Part shown: positions 9,084 through 19,396 of the stretch, piece after piece
Numbering within the stretch: the first letter of the stretch is position 1
How the letters are laid out: every line of letters starts with the position of its first letter
Assembly: GCA_001942185.1 (NCBI GenBank)
Contig: MKJV01000085.1
Coordinates: 1-64,000 of the forward strand
Origin: Pseudonocardia sp. CNS-004
GTDB taxonomy: Bacteria > Actinomycetota > Actinomycetes > Mycobacteriales > Pseudonocardiaceae
Length of the DNA: 64,000 bases
Direction: 5' to 3'
Made by a program: the position numbers and the translations under genes
The notes under the pieces: model-generated
The model's input: only the letters and a program-made list of their open reading frames with translations
Database searches by the model: none
Told to the model about the DNA's origin: nothing

Positions 9084-10060
9084 CAGGCCCCTCCGATGTG
9101 GTCGCGGTCGGTGTAGTGGCCCTCGAGCTGGGTGCGCCGCTGCCGCAGCAGGTCGCCGAGCAGGGCCGACGCCCCGAACCGGAACAGCTCCGGGGTGAGC
9201 CAGTCGGCCCCGGCGATCTCGTGGACGGCCACGAGGTGGCGGATCGCGTCCTTGGCCGTGCGGATCCCGCCCGCGGCCTTCACCCCGCGGTGTTCGCCGG
9301 TGGCGCGGTGCCAGTCGCGGACGGCCTGCAGCATCACCTGCACGACCGGCAGGGTGGCGGCGGGGGAGACCTTGCCGGTGGAGGTCTTGATGACGTCGGC
9401 GCCTGCGAGCAGTGCGAGCCAGGACGCGCGACGCACGTCGTCGTACCCCGCGAGCTCGCCGGTCTCGAGGATGACCTTGAGGTGCGCGCTGCCGCACGCC
9501 TCCTTGACCGCGACGATCTCGTCGTACACCGCGCCGTAGCGTCCGGTGAGGAACGCGCCCCGGTCGATCACCATGTCGATCTCGCCCGCGCCCCCCTCGA
9601 CGGCGAGTGCGGTGTCGGCGAGCTTGACCGCGCGCGACGACCGTCCGGACGGGAACGCGGTGGCCACGGCCGCCACGGCCACGCCCGAACCCCGCAGTGC
9701 CTCGACGGCGACCCCGGCGAGGTCGGGGTAGACGCAGACCGCGGCCACCGAGGGGACCTCCGGGTGGTCCGGGTCCGGCCTGCGCGCCTGTGCGCACAGC
9801 GACCGCACCTTGCCCGGGGTGTCGGCGCCCTCCAGCGTGGTCAGGTCGATCATCGAGATCGCCATGTCCAGCGCCTGCAGCTTCGATTCCTTCTTGATGC
9901 TGCGGGTGGCGAGAGTCGCCGAGCGGCGCTCGACGCCCACGTGGTCGACGCCGGGCAGGCCGTGCAGGAAGCGCCGCAGCGACGCGTCGTCACGCACGGC
10001 GGCGGCGAACGCCCCGTCGCGGCCGCCCGCGGCGCGCGGGGCGGGAACGGTCGTGGTCAC
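9083..10060 (-). CDS. deoC: Deoxyribose-phosphate aldolase
   Basis: Intact 325-residue class I aldolase that cleaves 2-deoxyribose 5-phosphate into glyceraldehyde 3-phosphate and acetaldehyde. Recognisable segments are IDLTTLEGADTPGKV, VATAFPSGRS, EIDMVIDRGAF, LKVILETGEL, the Schiff-base lysine in DVIKTSTGKV and the proton-relay lysine in GVKAAGGIR. The N-terminal extension of about 70 residues is longer than in E. coli DeoC but usual in the longer actinobacterial form. It is coupled to the aldehyde dehydrogenase downstream, giving a two-step deoxyribose degradation unit. Confidence 0.95.
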   Translation of the reverse strand: MTTTVPAPRAAGGRDGAFAAAVRDDASLRRFLHGLPGVDHVGVERRSATLATRSIKKESKLQALDMAISMIDLTTLEGADTPGKVRSLCAQARRPDPDHPEVPSVAAVCVYPDLAGVAVEALRGSGVAVAAVATAFPSGRSSRAVKLADTALAVEGGAGEIDMVIDRGAFLTGRYGAVYDEIVAVKEACGSAHLKVILETGELAGYDDVRRASWLALLAGADVIKTSTGKVSPAATLPVVQVMLQAVRDWHRATGEHRGVKAAGGIRTAKDAIRHLVAVHEIAGADWLTPELFRFGASALLGDLLRQRRTQLEGHYTDRDHIGGA

Positions 10061-10165
10061 GCCGCGAGTCTAGGCGCGCAGAACCGTCGCCGACCCGCCC
10101 GAGATCATGCGCCGGACCCGCGCGAGCGGGGCCGGAGGAGCCGCGGAGGCCATCCACACAGCACG

Positions 10166-10196
10166 CCGCCCGCCGCGCGGGAGGAGCGGCGGGCGG
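10166..10196 (-). terminator. GC-rich stem-loop
   Basis: Perfect 11-bp stem CCGCCCGCCGC / GCGGCGGGCGG around a 9-nt loop, about 95 bp beyond the stop of the small gene at 10290 and before the deoC start. There is no U tract, as is common in actinobacteria. It probably ends the transcript of the upstream minus-strand gene. Confidence 0.6.
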
Positions 10197-10289
10197 GGAT
10201 GAGTGCAGGGGGAGCAAAAGGTAACGCTGTCGTGCTGTGAAACGAGCCTACGTCCGTGCAACGGGGAGCTGCTGGATCCTGTCGGGGTC

Positions 10290-10526
10290 TCAGGTGGAGC
10301 TGTGCAGCCGAACGACGCCCACGGTCACGTCCTCCAGGCCACCGCGGTCGAAGTCGCGGCGCAGCTGGTCGGCCTTGACGGTGGCCGTCAGCCCGTCGAA
10401 CGGGCCGTGTGCGTCGACCTCCCCGGTCTGGGGGTCGACGGCGAGTACGACATATCCGTCGCACTGCGTGAGCTTCTCCGCCGCTGCGACCAGCGTCGCC
10501 TCGTCGGATGTCGTGTTCTCCGGCAC
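10290..10526 (-). CDS. Small conserved hypothetical protein
   Basis: Intact 78-residue acidic soluble protein beginning MPENTTSDEATLVAAAEK. It has a single cysteine (TQCDGYVVLAVD), a pattern of alternating strands and no signal or membrane segment. The start has GGAGGTGATCC upstream, a strong ribosome-binding site, which supports it as real. I do not recognise a named domain, though the strand-rich composition and size resemble small proteins conserved in Pseudonocardiales. It is a single-gene unit ended by the stem-loop at 10166. Confidence 0.65.
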   Translation of the reverse strand: MPENTTSDEATLVAAAEKLTQCDGYVVLAVDPQTGEVDAHGPFDGLTATVKADQLRRDFDRGGLEDVTVGVVRLHSST

Positions 10527-10861
10527 CGGATCACCTCCTAGTCACTAAGTACAGCGTCGGGGAGGCTCCCGGCGTCACAGTGTTCGTGCCATACCACCCG
10601 TTCGGGTCAGGGTGAAACTTCAACTTGATCACCCTTCGTGCCGTCGGGGGCACGCTGGGCGCGGGGAACGGGCCGCGCGGGCCGTTCCGTGATCGCTTCG
10701 GCACTCTCGGTGATCACTTCGGTGTCGGGTGGCCCCGGGGTGCAGTTCGTCGTGTGACGGGTGCGGCGACCGGTCCGCGGCGGCGGCCGGCCGCGCTCCT
10801 CGCGATCGCGGGTCGGTAGCGAAGGGTGACCGGCGGACGTGGGCGCTGCGAAGATCGGGAT
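10527..10861. other. Divergent intergenic region with GATC-containing short repeats
   Basis: About 335 bp between two divergent genes. It holds two direct 21-bp units, gtgatcgcttcggcactctcg at 10689 and a degenerate copy at 10710, plus a related segment near 10625. No open frame looks coding. Promoters for both flanking genes must lie here, but no clear -35/-10 pair is visible. Confidence 0.5.
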
Positions 10862-12448
10862 ATGCGCCCGCTCCCCGATCCCGATCCATCCGGACCATCA
10901 CGCAGCTCCACCCGCGGCGCCGGGTGGGGCTGCCTCACGCCGGGTGTGGGGGCCGGGCTCGCGCCTCGCGACAGCCGCTTCTCCTGGCTCCGCCCCGGCC
11001 CGCTGATCGCCTCCCGCAACGACGTGATCGCCCGCAGGTTCGGCGACCCGACGGACGGGCAGCGTCGCGAGTGGCTGCGCCGCCTCGACGACTACGCGCG
11101 TGCCGCGGGCGACCCGCCGCCGCCGCGCAACCGGTTGATCACCCGCTACGCCGACCGTGAGCGCGTGTCGCTCGCCCTGCTGGGAGATCCCGGCGAGGGT
11201 GACGCATCGCAGTACGTCGTGGTGCCGGTCCTCGACCGGGTCGCCCGCGACACCGACTTCGCGGTGCTGTGCAGCGATGTCATCTACCCGGCGGGCGGGG
11301 TGAAACCCTACGCCGACCGCTTCTACCGCCCGTACGCCGACTACCCGGCCCCGATCTACGCCCTGCCGGGCAACCACGACTGGTACGACGGGCTCGCCGG
11401 CTTCATGACCGCCTTCTGCGGCGCGCCGCCCGACGCGGGTGCGCCGAAGCCCGAGTTCTCCGGCTCGTGGTGGAAGCGGCTGCTCTCCAGGCTGTTCTGG
11501 CACCGGGCCCGGGGTGGCACCGTGGAGGACGTCGCCGACATGCGCTGGTACCGCGACGCCGAGTCGCAGCAGGGCGGCCAGCCCGGGCCGTACTGCGCGA
11601 TCGACGCAGGCCCGGTGCGGCTCGTGCTGATCGACACCGGCATCGACGGGCACATCGACCGTGACCAGGGCGAATGGTTGCGGGAGATCTCTGCCGGCGA
11701 CCGGCCGAAGATCCTGCTCACCGGCCGGCCCCTCTACTCCTACGCCCACCTGCAGGCCTGCCCCATCGAGGGCGGCGGTGACGTCAACGAGATCGTCACG
11801 GACCCGGCGTTCAACTACGTGGCCTGCATCGGCGGTGACGACCACAACTACCAGCGGTACCCGGTGCTGCAGCGGGACGGGCGGGTCATCCAGTACCTGG
11901 TGGCGGGCGGGTCCGGCGCCTACCTCTCCGCCACGCACCAGATCCCGAACGTCGACGAGCACCTCGCTCCGGCCGTGCACGAGGAGGACTTCCGCTGCTA
12001 CCCGCTGCGCGGCGACTCGCTCGCCCACTTCAGCCGCCGCTACGACAAGCTGCTCGGCTTCGGGCTCGGCCGCTTGGTGATCTCGCCGGAGGATGCGACG
12101 ACGATCATGGCGGAGCGGGTGGGCATCACGCCGCCGCGGACGTCCCCGGCATCCGTGAGCGCCGGCACCCGGCGCGCCGCCGACCGCGTGTACCCACTGC
12201 CCGCACGCGGCTCCGCGCCCGCGCACAACCTCATGTCGCTGCTGTTCGACTCGAACGCGGTGCCCCAGTTCAAGAGCTTCCTGCGCCTCGACCTGTCCGG
12301 CGGCGAGATCGTCATCTCCTGCTGGGCGGCCACCGGCTGTCGCGAGCACGAGCTGGACCCCGTGCTGGAGGACCGGCTCCGGGCGGTCCGCTCCGACGAC
12401 GGCCGCTGGGAATGGCGCAGCGAGACCCCCGGCCGCGCCGTGCCCTGA
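10862..12448 (+). CDS. Metallophosphoesterase (calcineurin-like)
   Basis: Intact 528-residue protein with calcineurin-like phosphoesterase motifs: LLGDPGEGD (first metal aspartate), LCSDVIYPAGG, YALPGNHDWYDG (GNHD block), RLVLIDTGIDG, and GGDDHNYQRYPV toward the C-terminal metal site. It probably hydrolyses a phosphomonoester or diester; the substrate is unknown. No signal peptide or membrane helix was seen, so it is likely cytosolic. The ATG at 10862 gives MRPLPDPDPSG; an in-frame start at 10826 is possible but less likely. It is convergent with the protease/STAND gene, their stops 12 bp apart. Confidence 0.88.
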   Translation: MRPLPDPDPSGPSRSSTRGAGWGCLTPGVGAGLAPRDSRFSWLRPGPLIASRNDVIARRFGDPTDGQRREWLRRLDDYARAAGDPPPPRNRLITRYADRERVSLALLGDPGEGDASQYVVVPVLDRVARDTDFAVLCSDVIYPAGGVKPYADRFYRPYADYPAPIYALPGNHDWYDGLAGFMTAFCGAPPDAGAPKPEFSGSWWKRLLSRLFWHRARGGTVEDVADMRWYRDAESQQGGQPGPYCAIDAGPVRLVLIDTGIDGHIDRDQGEWLREISAGDRPKILLTGRPLYSYAHLQACPIEGGGDVNEIVTDPAFNYVACIGGDDHNYQRYPVLQRDGRVIQYLVAGGSGAYLSATHQIPNVDEHLAPAVHEEDFRCYPLRGDSLAHFSRRYDKLLGFGLGRLVISPEDATTIMAERVGITPPRTSPASVSAGTRRAADRVYPLPARGSAPAHNLMSLLFDSNAVPQFKSFLRLDLSGGEIVISCWAATGCREHELDPVLEDRLRAVRSDDGRWEWRSETPGRAVP

Positions 12449-12460
12449 GCACGCGCGCTC

Positions 12461-15400
12461 TCAGGGACAGGCCGCGGCGCCGTCGACGCCCGGGGGGAAC
12501 GCCGCGAGCGCGGCCGCGCTGGGGGTCGACGGGGTGAACCGGCAGACCTGCTCCCGCCAGTGCTCCACATCGGTGGACACGGCGCTCGGCATGAGGCCGT
12601 ACTCGCCGCTGAGCCGGACCGCGGTGGGATCCACCAGGGCGTACCCGACTCCCGACGGCCTGAGGGTGGCGATCTCGGCGCGCTCGTCGATGCTGTAGAG
12701 CACGATCCGCGCATCGTCGAACGACCTGTCCCGCACCGCGACCAGGTGGCCGTCAGCGGTGAAGCCGCGGAAGGAGACGACGTCGGCCAGCGGCAGATCG
12801 GCCACCAGCTGCTCACCGGCCGCGAGGTCCCAGATCTCGACGGTGTCCCACTTGGTGTGCACGGCGAGCCGGTCGCCCGCCGCCGCGATCGACGACGGGC
12901 CGATCACCTCGATCGAGAGATCCAGCAGCATCCTGCCCGCGGGCACGTCCCAGAGCTGCACACGTCTGTCGGGAGTGCCCACGAGCGCCTGGTCCGGGTG
13001 GCCCTCACGTGGCCAGAGCTGGCCGTTGGCCTCGTACCACTGGCTCTGCGTGACGTCCGCGGCGAGCTGTACGGGCGTGCCGAGCGGTTGCCCGGTGGTG
13101 GCGTCCCAGGCGGCGAGGGCACCGCCGGCCAGGGTGAGGACGGTCTGCGGCGGGCCGTCGACCGGTCCGTTGACGGCCACCCGGACGCCGTCGCGCCCGG
13201 GTTGCGTGCCCGGCCCGGCGGGCAGGGTGATGGTCGTGGTCCGGGCGAGGTCCGGCAGGGAGTAGCCGGTGAGCACCCAGCCGCCCGCGCCCGGTCGAGC
13301 ATCCACGGCTGGTCGTCCCAGAACTGGATGACGTCCTTGGTGAGGGGGTCGGAGCGGCGCCCGAGCTCCTGCCCGGTCGCTGCGTCGTACGCCGCCATCC
13401 CGGTCGGGCCGCTGGTGACGAGCACCCGTCCGGTGGGGTCGAGCACCCGGCTCGGCGGCGGCATCCCGCCGTCGTCCGGCGGGATCTCCGGGCTCGTCCG
13501 GACCTTCAGCACGGCCGGACCAGCGGCCACGACGGCGGTGGCGGAGCCGTCGGCGGCGGGCAGGACGGCGATCGTGGGCGAGCGCTTCGCCTTCGGCCAG
13601 TCGCCGATGTTCACCGGCGGCGTGAGGAACTGGTACGAGCGGCCGGAGGAGAGGTCGGTGGCCCGCCACGTGCTGTTGTGGGCGTCCGTCGCGGCGGGCG
13701 ACGGTTCCAGGGCGAACCGCCCGTCGGCGGTGAGCCACAGGAACTCGCACGTGGTGCCGACCATCAGCGGGAGCGTTCTCGTGGCCGCACCGGTGGCGGG
13801 ATCGGTGACGGCCAGCGTCGTCCGTCGACCCGCGGCGATGTCTCCCGCCGTGCAGCTGGTGACGGCGCCGCCCGCCGCGCCGGTCAGCGAGCCCTGCGGA
13901 GCGACCCAGGTCTCCGCCCCGCCGGTGAGCGAATGCACCGCGAGGCGGTCGTTCGGGGTGCCCGTCGCACCGGACCGGACGAGCACGCGGTCGGGTGCGA
14001 CGGTGAGGTGCACCTCGGTGGGCGGCGCCGGCAGGTCGATCGTCGCGGTGGCGGCGGTGCCGGTGAGCAGGTCGTACGTGGTGAGCGCGTACCGGCCGTC
14101 CGGGGTGCGGGTGAGCCAGCCGACCCGCGAGGAGTCGGGGGCGAAGCCGGCGAGCAGAACCGGCTCCGGGCCCGGGCCCGCGAGCTGGATCTCCGTGGCC
14201 GGATCGGCGACGGAGATCCACAGCCGCACCGCGCCGTCGGCGGAGACGGTGGCGTAGTGCCGCGCGTCCGGGCTCACGCTGCCCTGACCGGCCACCACGG
14301 GCGGCAGGTGCACCGCCGGCGCCCCCGGTTGCAGGGCGCCGCTCAGCACGGTCACGCCCTCGGTGGACACGACCTCGACGACACCGGAGTCCGGGATCCC
14401 GGCCGCGGAGATCGTGCTGATCGGGGCGCCGCCGGGGCCTCCGGTGAGCACGGCCTCGGCCGACTCCAGCGCGAGGTACTGGCCGCCGAGCACGCTGCGG
14501 GCCCGTGGGTCGGTCGGGTCGCTCCGCCACGCGGCCTGTGCGAGCTCGGCGGCGAGCAGGGGATCGAGCCGTGTGGTTGCGGCCGCCTGCGCCGCGAGGA
14601 CCTCGGCGTTCGTCTGCGCCTGCTGGGTGGCGAGCTGCTCGGTGCCGCGCACCGCGACGACCGTGAGCAGGCCGGCGACGAGTGTGAGCGCACCGACCGT
14701 GGCACCGATCAGGCGGGTGCGGCGGACGTCGCGCCGGCGGCGCGATCGGCTGTGGTGGATGTAGTCGAGCTCGGGCCCGCTGAGCTCCGCGCCGCGGCGG
14801 CGCGCCCAGTCCTCGGCGCCGGCGAGAGCGGTACCCCGCAACAGCGCGCCGTGGTCGCGGCCGGCGGCTTCCCAGCGCTGCTGGTCGTCGGCGAGCGCCG
14901 CGTGCCAGACGAGGAACTCGCGGTCGGCATCGAGCCGGTCCCGCAGCCGCGGCCAGTGCTCCAGCAACGCCTGGTGGGCGAGCTCGACCGTGCCGCCCGA
15001 CCCGGTGCCGCCCGCCACCACGACGAGTCGGCCGGCCGCCAGCACGGGAACGAGCTCGCGCAGCTCCGGCGGCAGATCGACGTAGCGGATCGCCTTGCGG
15101 ACGAACCGGCCGTCGCGGCCGGGCGCGGCCAGCCGGGTGCACAGCGCCCGCAACGCCGCAGCGGAACGCGGCTCGGTGACGACCGCGCTCACGACCCGCT
15201 CGGCGTGTGCCGCCAGCGCCCCCGCCACCTCACCGGAAGCCTCGTAGCCCCGGTGGGTGAGCGTGCCGCCCTCGCGGCGGGCCCAGAGCTGGGCGAGCAG
15301 GGACTCGACGAAGGGCAGCTGGCCCGGTTCGGAGCCCGCGTCGTCGAGGATCCGGTCGACGAGACCGTCCTCGAACGCCAGCCCGGGCGCACGTTCGGCG

Positions 15401-16701
15401 GGGCGGACGATGACCTCACGCAGCCGGGAGCGGTCCATCGGCCCGACGAGCACCGACCCCGACCCGAGCGCGTCGGCGATGGCCGGGGTGAGTGCGGTGT
15501 CGAGCGCCAGCCCGCGCACGGTGAGCACGATCCGCAGCGGGCCGGCCGCGCCGCCCCTGACGGCGAGCTCGGACAGCACCGCGAGCAGCTCGTGCCCCGC
15601 GTCCGGTGCCGCTTCGGTGAGCTCCTCGAACTGGTCGACGACGAGCAGCAACCGGGCCGTCTCCGCTGTTGCGATGCCGGCCGCCAGCTCGTCGACGGCG
15701 GCAGCCGGGTGGCCGGGTCGGCGAGAGCCGCGTTGATCCGCGCGGTGTCGCGCGCCTGGTGCGCCGCGGACGAGCCGGGGTCGGCGAGCGTGAGCACGGC
15801 CGTGACGACGTCAGCCAGCGCGGGCAGGCCCGGCCGCGGCTGGACCTGCGCGCACCGCACGCCTTCCGCGCGCAGAGCGGGCAGCAGCCCCGCGCGGACG
15901 AGCGAGGACTTGCCCACGCCGGAGGGCCCGTCGACGGCGACCAGTGGAGAGCGGTCCACCGCCTCGCGCAGCCGCCGCAGCTCGGCGCGCGCCCGAAGTA
16001 GTAGTCGCTGTGCTCCTCGTCGAACGGCTCGAGACCCCGGTACGGGCAGGGCAGCAGCTCGGGATCGAGCCCGAGCACCTTCTCGATCGAGATCAGGTAC
16101 GCGGTGGTGACGGCCGGATCGCGGTCGGCGGCCACCGTCATGCCGACCACCGCTCCACTCGCGTCGTCCCAGACCGGCGAGCCGCTGAAGCCACCCTCGA
16201 TCCGCTGACCACCCGCATCGCCGTGCAGCTGGAACCAGCCCGTGCCCTGCCCGCCCCGGATGCGGCCGGTGGCCCAGACCCCGTCGGCGAGCCCCTCCGG
16301 GAAGCCGAACGCCCGGAACGGGTGGTCCCACAGGCCGTCGACCCGCCGGACCGGCGACATCACGCGCCCGGCGGAGCGGGGTGGTCGAGGCGCAGCAGCG
16401 CGACGTCGCCCGCACCGTCGTCGTCGATCGGGACCCACCGGTGCACCGTGGCGTTCCGGTACGCCGCGCCGCGGGCGAGCATCGGGAAGTCGACGGCGAT
16501 GGCCGCCGGCGGCGCCGAGGCGGCATAGGCATCGGACCGGGTGGCCGCGGCCACGACGTGGGCGCAGGTGGCCACCAGGTCGGGCCCGACCAGGAACCCC
16601 GACCCGACGGACCGGCCGCCGGGATCCCGCACCCGCACACACGCCGTGGCGGCCAGGCCGGCGACACCCCGTTCGACGACGACCCGATCGACAGCCTCCA
16701 T
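12461..16701 (-). CDS. Trypsin-like protease / STAND NTPase / beta-propeller fusion (several frame breaks)
   Basis: Repaired product of about 1,410 residues. Residues 1-215 form a trypsin-like protease with an intact triad: histidine in VATCAHVV, aspartate in GDVALLRLD, serine in GGFSGSPVWDD. A linker CPYRGLEPFDEEHSDYYFGR leads into an nSTAND1-type NTPase with Walker A DGPSGVGKSSLVRAG (near 260) and Walker B LLLVVDQFEELTE (near 350). A single membrane helix RLIGATVGALTLVAGLL lies near 665, followed by a C-terminal propeller (blades such as DGAVRLWIS, RRVQLWDVPAGRML and DTVEIWDLAAGEQL). Frame breaks lie near 16370, 16000, 15700 and 13290. Such fusions are proposed signal-sensing or conflict effectors in multicellular bacteria; here the function is inferred. 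It stands alone between convergent and codirectional neighbours. Confidence 0.8.
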
Positions 16702-16761
16702 GCCCGCCCCGCCCCCCCAGCTACATCGGCGCGGGGGTAGTGAACCAGGAGCGGGCGACGA

Positions 16762-18192
16762 TCATGGCCTGGGCACCGGCTCGGGCGTGCGGCGCCGCCT
16801 CGTCCCCGTCAGCCCCGTCGCCGTCAGCGCCGTGCCGAGCACCGCGGCCGCGAGCGGCACCACGAGGCCCGCGCGGTAGCCCTCGAGTACGGCCTGCGGC
16901 GAGTCGCCCGCCGTGGCCGCCACGACCACGGCCGCCGCGACCGCGAGCCCGAGCGCGGCCCCGAACTGGAACGACGTGGTCAGGATCCCGCTCGCGAGCC
17001 CCTGCTCCTCGTCGGCGACGCCGTCCGTGGCCGCGATCGTCAGCGTCCCGTAGGCGAGCGTGAACGCCAGGCCGAGCGACAGGAACGCCGGCAGCATCGC
17101 GAGGAAACCCCAGTCCGGACCGAGCGGGAGGAACAGCAGGTAACCCAGTGCGGCGAACACCATCCCCGCGACCACGACCCGCGGGGTGCCGAAGCGGTTG
17201 ACGAGCACGGGCGTGAGCGTCGGGGCGAGCACGGCGTCGATGCCGAGCACGGCGAGCGCGAGCCCCGTCTCCACCGTGGACCAGCCCCGCAGCTCCTGCA
17301 GGTAGAGCACGGCGATGAACTGGAACGCCATGAACGAGGCGAGCAGCAGCACCGCGCCGCCGTTGGCCCGCAGCAGCGGACCCGACCGCAGGATCCCGAG
17401 CCGGACGAGCGGGGTGGCCGACCGGCGCTCGATCCGGACGAACGCGGCGAGCAGCACGGCGGCGCCTGCCAGCGTGGCGAGCGTGGTGCCGATGGCGACC
17501 TCGGGGGCGTGCACCACCGTGATCACCAGCACCAGCATCGCGCCGGTGAGCGTCAGCGTGCCGGGGACGTCGAAACCGCCCGTGCCGCGCTCGCGCCGTT
17601 CCTCGCGGGGGATCAGGACGATCGCCGCGACGAGGAGCACCGCCGCCAGCACGACCGGAGCGAAGAACACCCAGCGCCAGTGCAGGGCGGTGAGCAGGCC
17701 GCCGGTCACCATGCCGAGCGAGAAGCCCCCGGCGGCCGCACCCGCGTAGACGAGCACCGCGCGGTTGCGGACCGGCCCCTCGGCGAACATCGTCGTGATG
17801 ATCGACAGCCCGGCCGGGGCGAGGAACGCGGCGGCCACGCCGGTCACGAACCGGGCGACGATCAGCACCCAGCCCTCCTCGGCGAGCCCGCCGAGCCCGG
17901 AGAACGCCACGAACACGACCAGCCAGCCGATGAACATCCGGCGGCGGCCCAGCAGGTCGGCAGCGCGCCCCCCGAGCAGGACGAACCCGCCGTAGCCGAG
18001 GACGTACGCGCTCACGACCCACTGCAGCGAGCTGGTCGACATCCCCAGCTCGGCGCGGATGGACGGCAGCGCGACGCCCATCATCGAGACGTCGATGCCC
18101 TCGAGGAAGATCGCCCCGGACAGGACGAGCAGCAGGCCCCACGCGCGCGCGTTCATGCGTTCGGCGCGCGGCGGGGCGGATGGTGCGGACAC
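16762..18192 (-). CDS. MFS transporter, EmrB/QacA-like
   Basis: Intact membrane transporter of about 476 residues with around 14 predicted helices. Diagnostic segments are FLEGIDVSMMGVALPSI (helix 1, family motif with the buried aspartate), GGRAADLLGRRRMFIG (the motif A loop) and GMVTGGLLTALHWRWVFF (the motif C-like antiporter region). It probably exports toxic compounds by proton antiport. The GTG at 18192 is preceded by AGGGAGAA; the frame is also open to 18285. It is divergent from an HxlR-type regulator that is the likely controller of its expression. Substrate unknown. Confidence 0.9.
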   Translation of the reverse strand: MSAPSAPPRAERMNARAWGLLLVLSGAIFLEGIDVSMMGVALPSIRAELGMSTSSLQWVVSAYVLGYGGFVLLGGRAADLLGRRRMFIGWLVVFVAFSGLGGLAEEGWVLIVARFVTGVAAAFLAPAGLSIITTMFAEGPVRNRAVLVYAGAAAGGFSLGMVTGGLLTALHWRWVFFAPVVLAAVLLVAAIVLIPREERRERGTGGFDVPGTLTLTGAMLVLVITVVHAPEVAIGTTLATLAGAAVLLAAFVRIERRSATPLVRLGILRSGPLLRANGGAVLLLASFMAFQFIAVLYLQELRGWSTVETGLALAVLGIDAVLAPTLTPVLVNRFGTPRVVVAGMVFAALGYLLFLPLGPDWGFLAMLPAFLSLGLAFTLAYGTLTIAATDGVADEEQGLASGILTTSFQFGAALGLAVAAAVVVAATAGDSPQAVLEGYRAGLVVPLAAAVLGTALTATGLTGTRRRRTPEPVPRP

Positions 18193-18213
18193 GGCGTCTT
18201 CTCCCTTTGCCTT

Positions 18214-18232
18214 CGGTTCCTTCTTGTAACCG
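18214..18232. promoter_or_regulatory. Inverted repeat between divergent MFS and hxlR genes
   Basis: CGGTT and AACCG arms with a 9-nt spacer sit midway in the 68-bp region between the two divergent starts. It is a candidate operator for the HxlR-type regulator. The position supports this, but the arms are short. Confidence 0.35.
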
Positions 18233-18260
18233 ACCGCATCGTGCGTCACCATCGACGACT

Positions 18261-18713
18261 GTGGAAGAAGGCACTTCGAAGTCACCGACGCACTCCCACG
18301 GCACCGTGGCCGGCGGTCCGTGCTGCGAGTGGGACGACGCCTACCAGTGGGACACCCGCGAGGACTGCGAGGTGCGCCAGATCCTCGACCGGATAGCCGA
18401 CAAGTGGTCGCTGCTGGTCATCGCGCTGCTCGACCGGCGGCGCATGCGGTTCACCGAGCTGCGCCGCGAGATCGACGGCATCAGCCAGCGGATGCTCACC
18501 GTCACGCTGCGCCAGCTCGAGCGCGACGGGCTGGTGCACCGCACCGTCCACCCGGTCGTACCGCCCCGCGTCGACTACGAGCTCACGCCGCTGGGGGTCT
18601 CGCTCCACGAGACCGTGCAGGCGCTCGTGACCTGGACCGACAGCCACCAGCGCGAGATCGCCGCCGCGCGCAGCGCCTACGACACGCGGGCCTCGGAGCC
18701 CGTCTCCCCCTGA
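18261..18713 (+). CDS. HxlR-family winged-helix regulator
   Basis: Intact regulator of about 150 residues. The HxlR signature is present: CEVRQILDRIADKWSLLVIA, then FTELRREIDGISQRMLTVTL, RQLERDGLVHRTV and YELTPLGVSLHE. Cysteines in GGPCCEWDD and EDCEV lie just before the DNA-binding domain, where redox or electrophile-sensing cysteines occur in this family. The start is taken as GTG 18261; upstream in-frame starts reach 18180 but would enter the divergent MFS gene. It probably represses the neighbouring exporter in response to electrophiles or drugs. Confidence 0.88.
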   Translation: MEEGTSKSPTHSHGTVAGGPCCEWDDAYQWDTREDCEVRQILDRIADKWSLLVIALLDRRRMRFTELRREIDGISQRMLTVTLRQLERDGLVHRTVHPVVPPRVDYELTPLGVSLHETVQALVTWTDSHQREIAAARSAYDTRASEPVSP

Positions 18714-18757
18714 CGGTCGGGCCGTACGCGACGGGCCGGTGGCATTAGCCTTTGCCC

Positions 18758-19381
18758 ATGGACGTGCAGGTCGTCGACCACCCGCTGGCCAAGGCCCGCC
18801 TCTCGGAGCTGCGCGACGCGCGCACCGACAACGCCACGTTCCGCGCGGCGCTGCGCGACCTCACACTCATGCTCATCTACGAGGCCACCCGGGACGCCCC
18901 GCTGGCCACGGCCCCCCTGCACACCCCGGTGGCGCGCACCACCGGCTACCGCCTCGCCGCCCCGCCCCTGCTCGTGCCCGTGCTGCGGGCCGGGCTGGGC
19001 ATGGCCGACGCCGCGTTCGGCCTGATGCCGGAGGCGCAGATGGGCTTCGTCGGGCTCGCCCGCGACGAGGAGACCCACCAGCCCGTGCCGTACATGGAAT
19101 CGCTGCCCGCCACGCTCGACGGCCGGCCGGTGTTCGTGCTCGACCCGATGCTCGCCACCGGCGGCTCGATGGCCCACACCATCCGGCTGCTCACCGAGCG
19201 CGGCGCGAGGGACGTCACCGCGATCTGTGTGCTCGCCGCCCCGGAAGGGATCGCCCACCTGCGCGACAGCGGTCTCCCGGTGCGCGTGATCACCGCCAGC
19301 ATCGACGAGCGCCTGAACGACTCGGCGTTCATCGTCCCCGGCCTCGGCGACGCGGGCGACCGCCAGTTCGGCGCCGTCTGA
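18758..19381 (+). CDS. upp: Uracil phosphoribosyltransferase
   Basis: Intact 207-residue enzyme that makes UMP from uracil and PRPP in pyrimidine salvage. Motifs include LVPVLRAGLGMADAAFGL, the flexible-loop region EETHQPVPYMESLP and the PRPP-binding VLDPMLATGGSMAHTI. The C-terminus VPGLGDAGDRQFGAV is the uracil-binding end, where GDAGDR is typical. It is a single gene, followed by the 22-bp repeat locus and convergent with the flavodoxin gene. Confidence 0.97.
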   Translation: MDVQVVDHPLAKARLSELRDARTDNATFRAALRDLTLMLIYEATRDAPLATAPLHTPVARTTGYRLAAPPLLVPVLRAGLGMADAAFGLMPEAQMGFVGLARDEETHQPVPYMESLPATLDGRPVFVLDPMLATGGSMAHTIRLLTERGARDVTAICVLAAPEGIAHLRDSGLPVRVITASIDERLNDSAFIVPGLGDAGDRQFGAV

Positions 19382-19396
19382 GTCCGCCGGCCGCCC

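Noticed and set aside
13678..16110. An 810-codon plus-strand open frame
   Set aside because: Antisense to the protease/STAND/propeller gene and without recognisable domains.
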